NCBI RefSeq assembly: GCF_004358695.1
Contig: NZ_SNAA01000001.1
Span: 372,001-436,000, forward strand
Reading direction: 5' to 3'
DNA: 64,000 bases
Source of the DNA: Palleronia sediminis
GTDB taxonomy: Bacteria; Pseudomonadota; Alphaproteobacteria; Rhodobacterales; Rhodobacteraceae
Both the position numbers and the translations under genes were made by a program. Positions within the stretch are counted from its first letter, which is position 1, and each line of letters starts with the position of its first letter. Below, in pieces: positions 63,145 through 64,000 of this stretch. The notes under the pieces are model-generated. The model had not been told where the DNA came from and made no database searches. It saw only the letters and a list, made by a program, of their open reading frames with translations.

Positions 63145-63903
63145 ATGACCGACCCCCGCCGCATCATCGCCCTGTCCGGCCCCGAGCGGGTGGATTTCCT
63201 GCAAGACCTCGTCACCAACGATATCCGCCGCTCAGAGGGGCTGACCTATGCCGCGCTGCTGACGCCGCAGGGCAAGTACCTTGCCGATTTCTTTGTCGCG
63301 CATGACGGGGCGGGCGATGACGGGAGGCTCCTGATCGACGTGGCCGCGTCGCAGGCGGACGGGCTGCTGGCGCGGCTGAACATGTACAAGCTGCGCCGCA
63401 AGGTCGAGATCGCGGCGATCGATCTGGGGCTCGGCCGCGGGCTCGGCCCCGCGCCCGAGGGCGCCCATGCCGACCCCCGCCACCCCGACATGGGCTGGCG
63501 GGCCATCGGGGGCCGGGACGGCGCCGAGCCGGTCGACTGGGACGCGTTGCGCGTGCGGCTGGGCATCCCGCAGGCGGGGATCGAGCTGATCGCGGGCGAG
63601 AGTTTCATCCTCGAGCTCGGGTTCGAGCGGCTGAACGGCGTCGATTACCGCAAGGGCTGCTTTGTCGGGCAGGAGATCGTCGCACGGATGCACCACAAGA
63701 CCGAGCTAAGGAAAGGACTGGTGCGCGTGGCGCTGTCGGGCGATGCGGCACCGGGCACCACGATCACGGCCGAGGGACGCCCGGCGGGCACCCTGCATAC
63801 CGTGTCGGGCGACCGCGCGCTGGCCTATCTGCGCTTCGACCGCGCCGATGGGCCGCTCGACGCCGGGGGCGTCGAGCTGTCGCTCGAGGAAAAGCTGATC
63901 TGA
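63145..63903 (+). CDS. ygfZ: YgfZ/GcvT-like folate-binding protein for Fe-S cluster repair
   Basis: A 252-residue COG0354 protein. The diagnostic motif KGCFVGQE is present, with its conserved Cys. The N-terminal GcvT-like domain includes VDFLQDLVTNDIR and LTPQGKYLADFF. YgfZ uses tetrahydrofolate and helps maintain certain iron-sulfur enzymes such as MiaB. It begins immediately after the ABC exporter stop codon. Confidence 0.94.
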   Translation: MTDPRRIIALSGPERVDFLQDLVTNDIRRSEGLTYAALLTPQGKYLADFFVAHDGAGDDGRLLIDVAASQADGLLARLNMYKLRRKVEIAAIDLGLGRGLGPAPEGAHADPRHPDMGWRAIGGRDGAEPVDWDALRVRLGIPQAGIELIAGESFILELGFERLNGVDYRKGCFVGQEIVARMHHKTELRKGLVRVALSGDAAPGTTITAEGRPAGTLHTVSGDRALAYLRFDRADGPLDAGGVELSLEEKLI

Positions 63904-63912
63904 ACGGCGCGC

Positions 63913-64000
63913 TCAGGCGCGTTCGGCGTATTCCATCGTCTCGGTGTTCACGACGATATCCTCGTCCTGCCCGACAAAGGGCGGGACCATGACCTTGACG
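63913..64000 (-). CDS. efp: Elongation factor P, C-terminal fragment
   Basis: Only the last 29 codons lie in the window. The translation, ending VNTETMEYAERA after VKVMVPPFVGQDED, matches the C-terminal OB-fold end of EF-P (VPxF...GD.I.V.T.T.EY..R). EF-P relieves ribosome stalling at polyproline. It is convergent with ygfZ, 9 bases apart. The gene continues beyond the right edge. Confidence 0.85.
   Translation of the reverse strand, partial: VKVMVPPFVGQDEDIVVNTETMEYAERA

Noticed and set aside
1-64000. Search for CRISPR arrays, phage genes, insertion sequences, toxin-antitoxin pairs and restriction systems
   Set aside because: None found. The only nuclease-like gene is the small HNH protein at 25308, which has no partner suggesting a defence role.

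Overview
The window is very GC-rich, densely coded DNA from an alphaproteobacterium, almost certainly a member of the Rhodobacteraceae (Roseobacter/Rhodobacter group). The basis is the set of gene families (DUF3422, DUF2852, PutR-PutA pair, phasin, Bpt/Ate, AceE-type pyruvate dehydrogenase, form II CoxL protein), the strong G/C third-position bias and the many ATGA stop-start overlaps. A BciA-type divinyl reductase suggests that the organism makes (bacterio)chlorophyll, so it may be an anoxygenic phototroph. No photosynthesis cluster is visible here. I see no prophage, insertion sequence, CRISPR array, rRNA or plasmid function. It reads as ordinary chromosomal backbone.

Layout. 1-4.3 kb: end of glmU, glmS, a lipoprotein and moaA. 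4.3-11.2 kb: a fused Kdo transferase/glycosyltransferase, an M20 amidohydrolase, a MATE exporter, a DUF3422 membrane protein and a phasin. 11.3-17.1 kb: pyruvate dehydrogenase genes aceE-aceF-lpdA on the minus strand. 17.4-22.4 kb: hisB-hisH-hisA-hisF-hisE on the plus strand, interrupted by two minus-strand genes (an alpha/beta hydrolase and a DUF302 protein). 22.4-24.3 kb: CoA-binding protein, rlmB and a tRNA-Tyr. 24.3-28.2 kb: a glycosyltransferase-like gene, an HNH protein and the Kdo genes kdsD-kdsB-kdsA. 28.3-30.7 kb: bpt, RDD, DUF2852 and YbaK genes on the minus strand, with a duplicated operator-like repeat.

30.8-34.7 kb: a tightly overlapping operon glnE - 91-aa unknown - bciA. 34.8-37.7 kb: a GH13 glucosidase and an rRNA methyltransferase. 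38.0-44.6 kb: a dipeptide ABC transporter operon (dppABCDF type) with an M24 peptidase gene between dppA and dppB. 44.6-50.5 kb: DUF808 protein, aldo/keto reductase, and the divergent putR/putA pair. 50.6-56.4 kb: rhomboid protease, a non-canonical inositol-monophosphatase-like protein, divergent metR/metF and an isolated CoxL-type gene. 56.6-64 kb: valS, a tiny membrane protein, a class V aminotransferase, an MsbA-like exporter, ygfZ and the tail of efp.

Functional themes are cell-envelope sugar supply (glmU, glmS, kdsD/B/A and the WaaA-LpcC fusion build UDP-GlcNAc, CMP-Kdo and LPS core), central carbon entry (PDH), histidine and methyl-folate synthesis, and peptide and proline use. No single locus looks like a new defence or biosynthetic system. 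The strongest oddities are the WaaA-glycosyltransferase fusion, the active-site-altered IMPase, a tRNA-Tyr with a non-canonical core, a dispersed intergenic motif linked to hairpins, and the paired operator-like repeats upstream of the DUF2852 gene.
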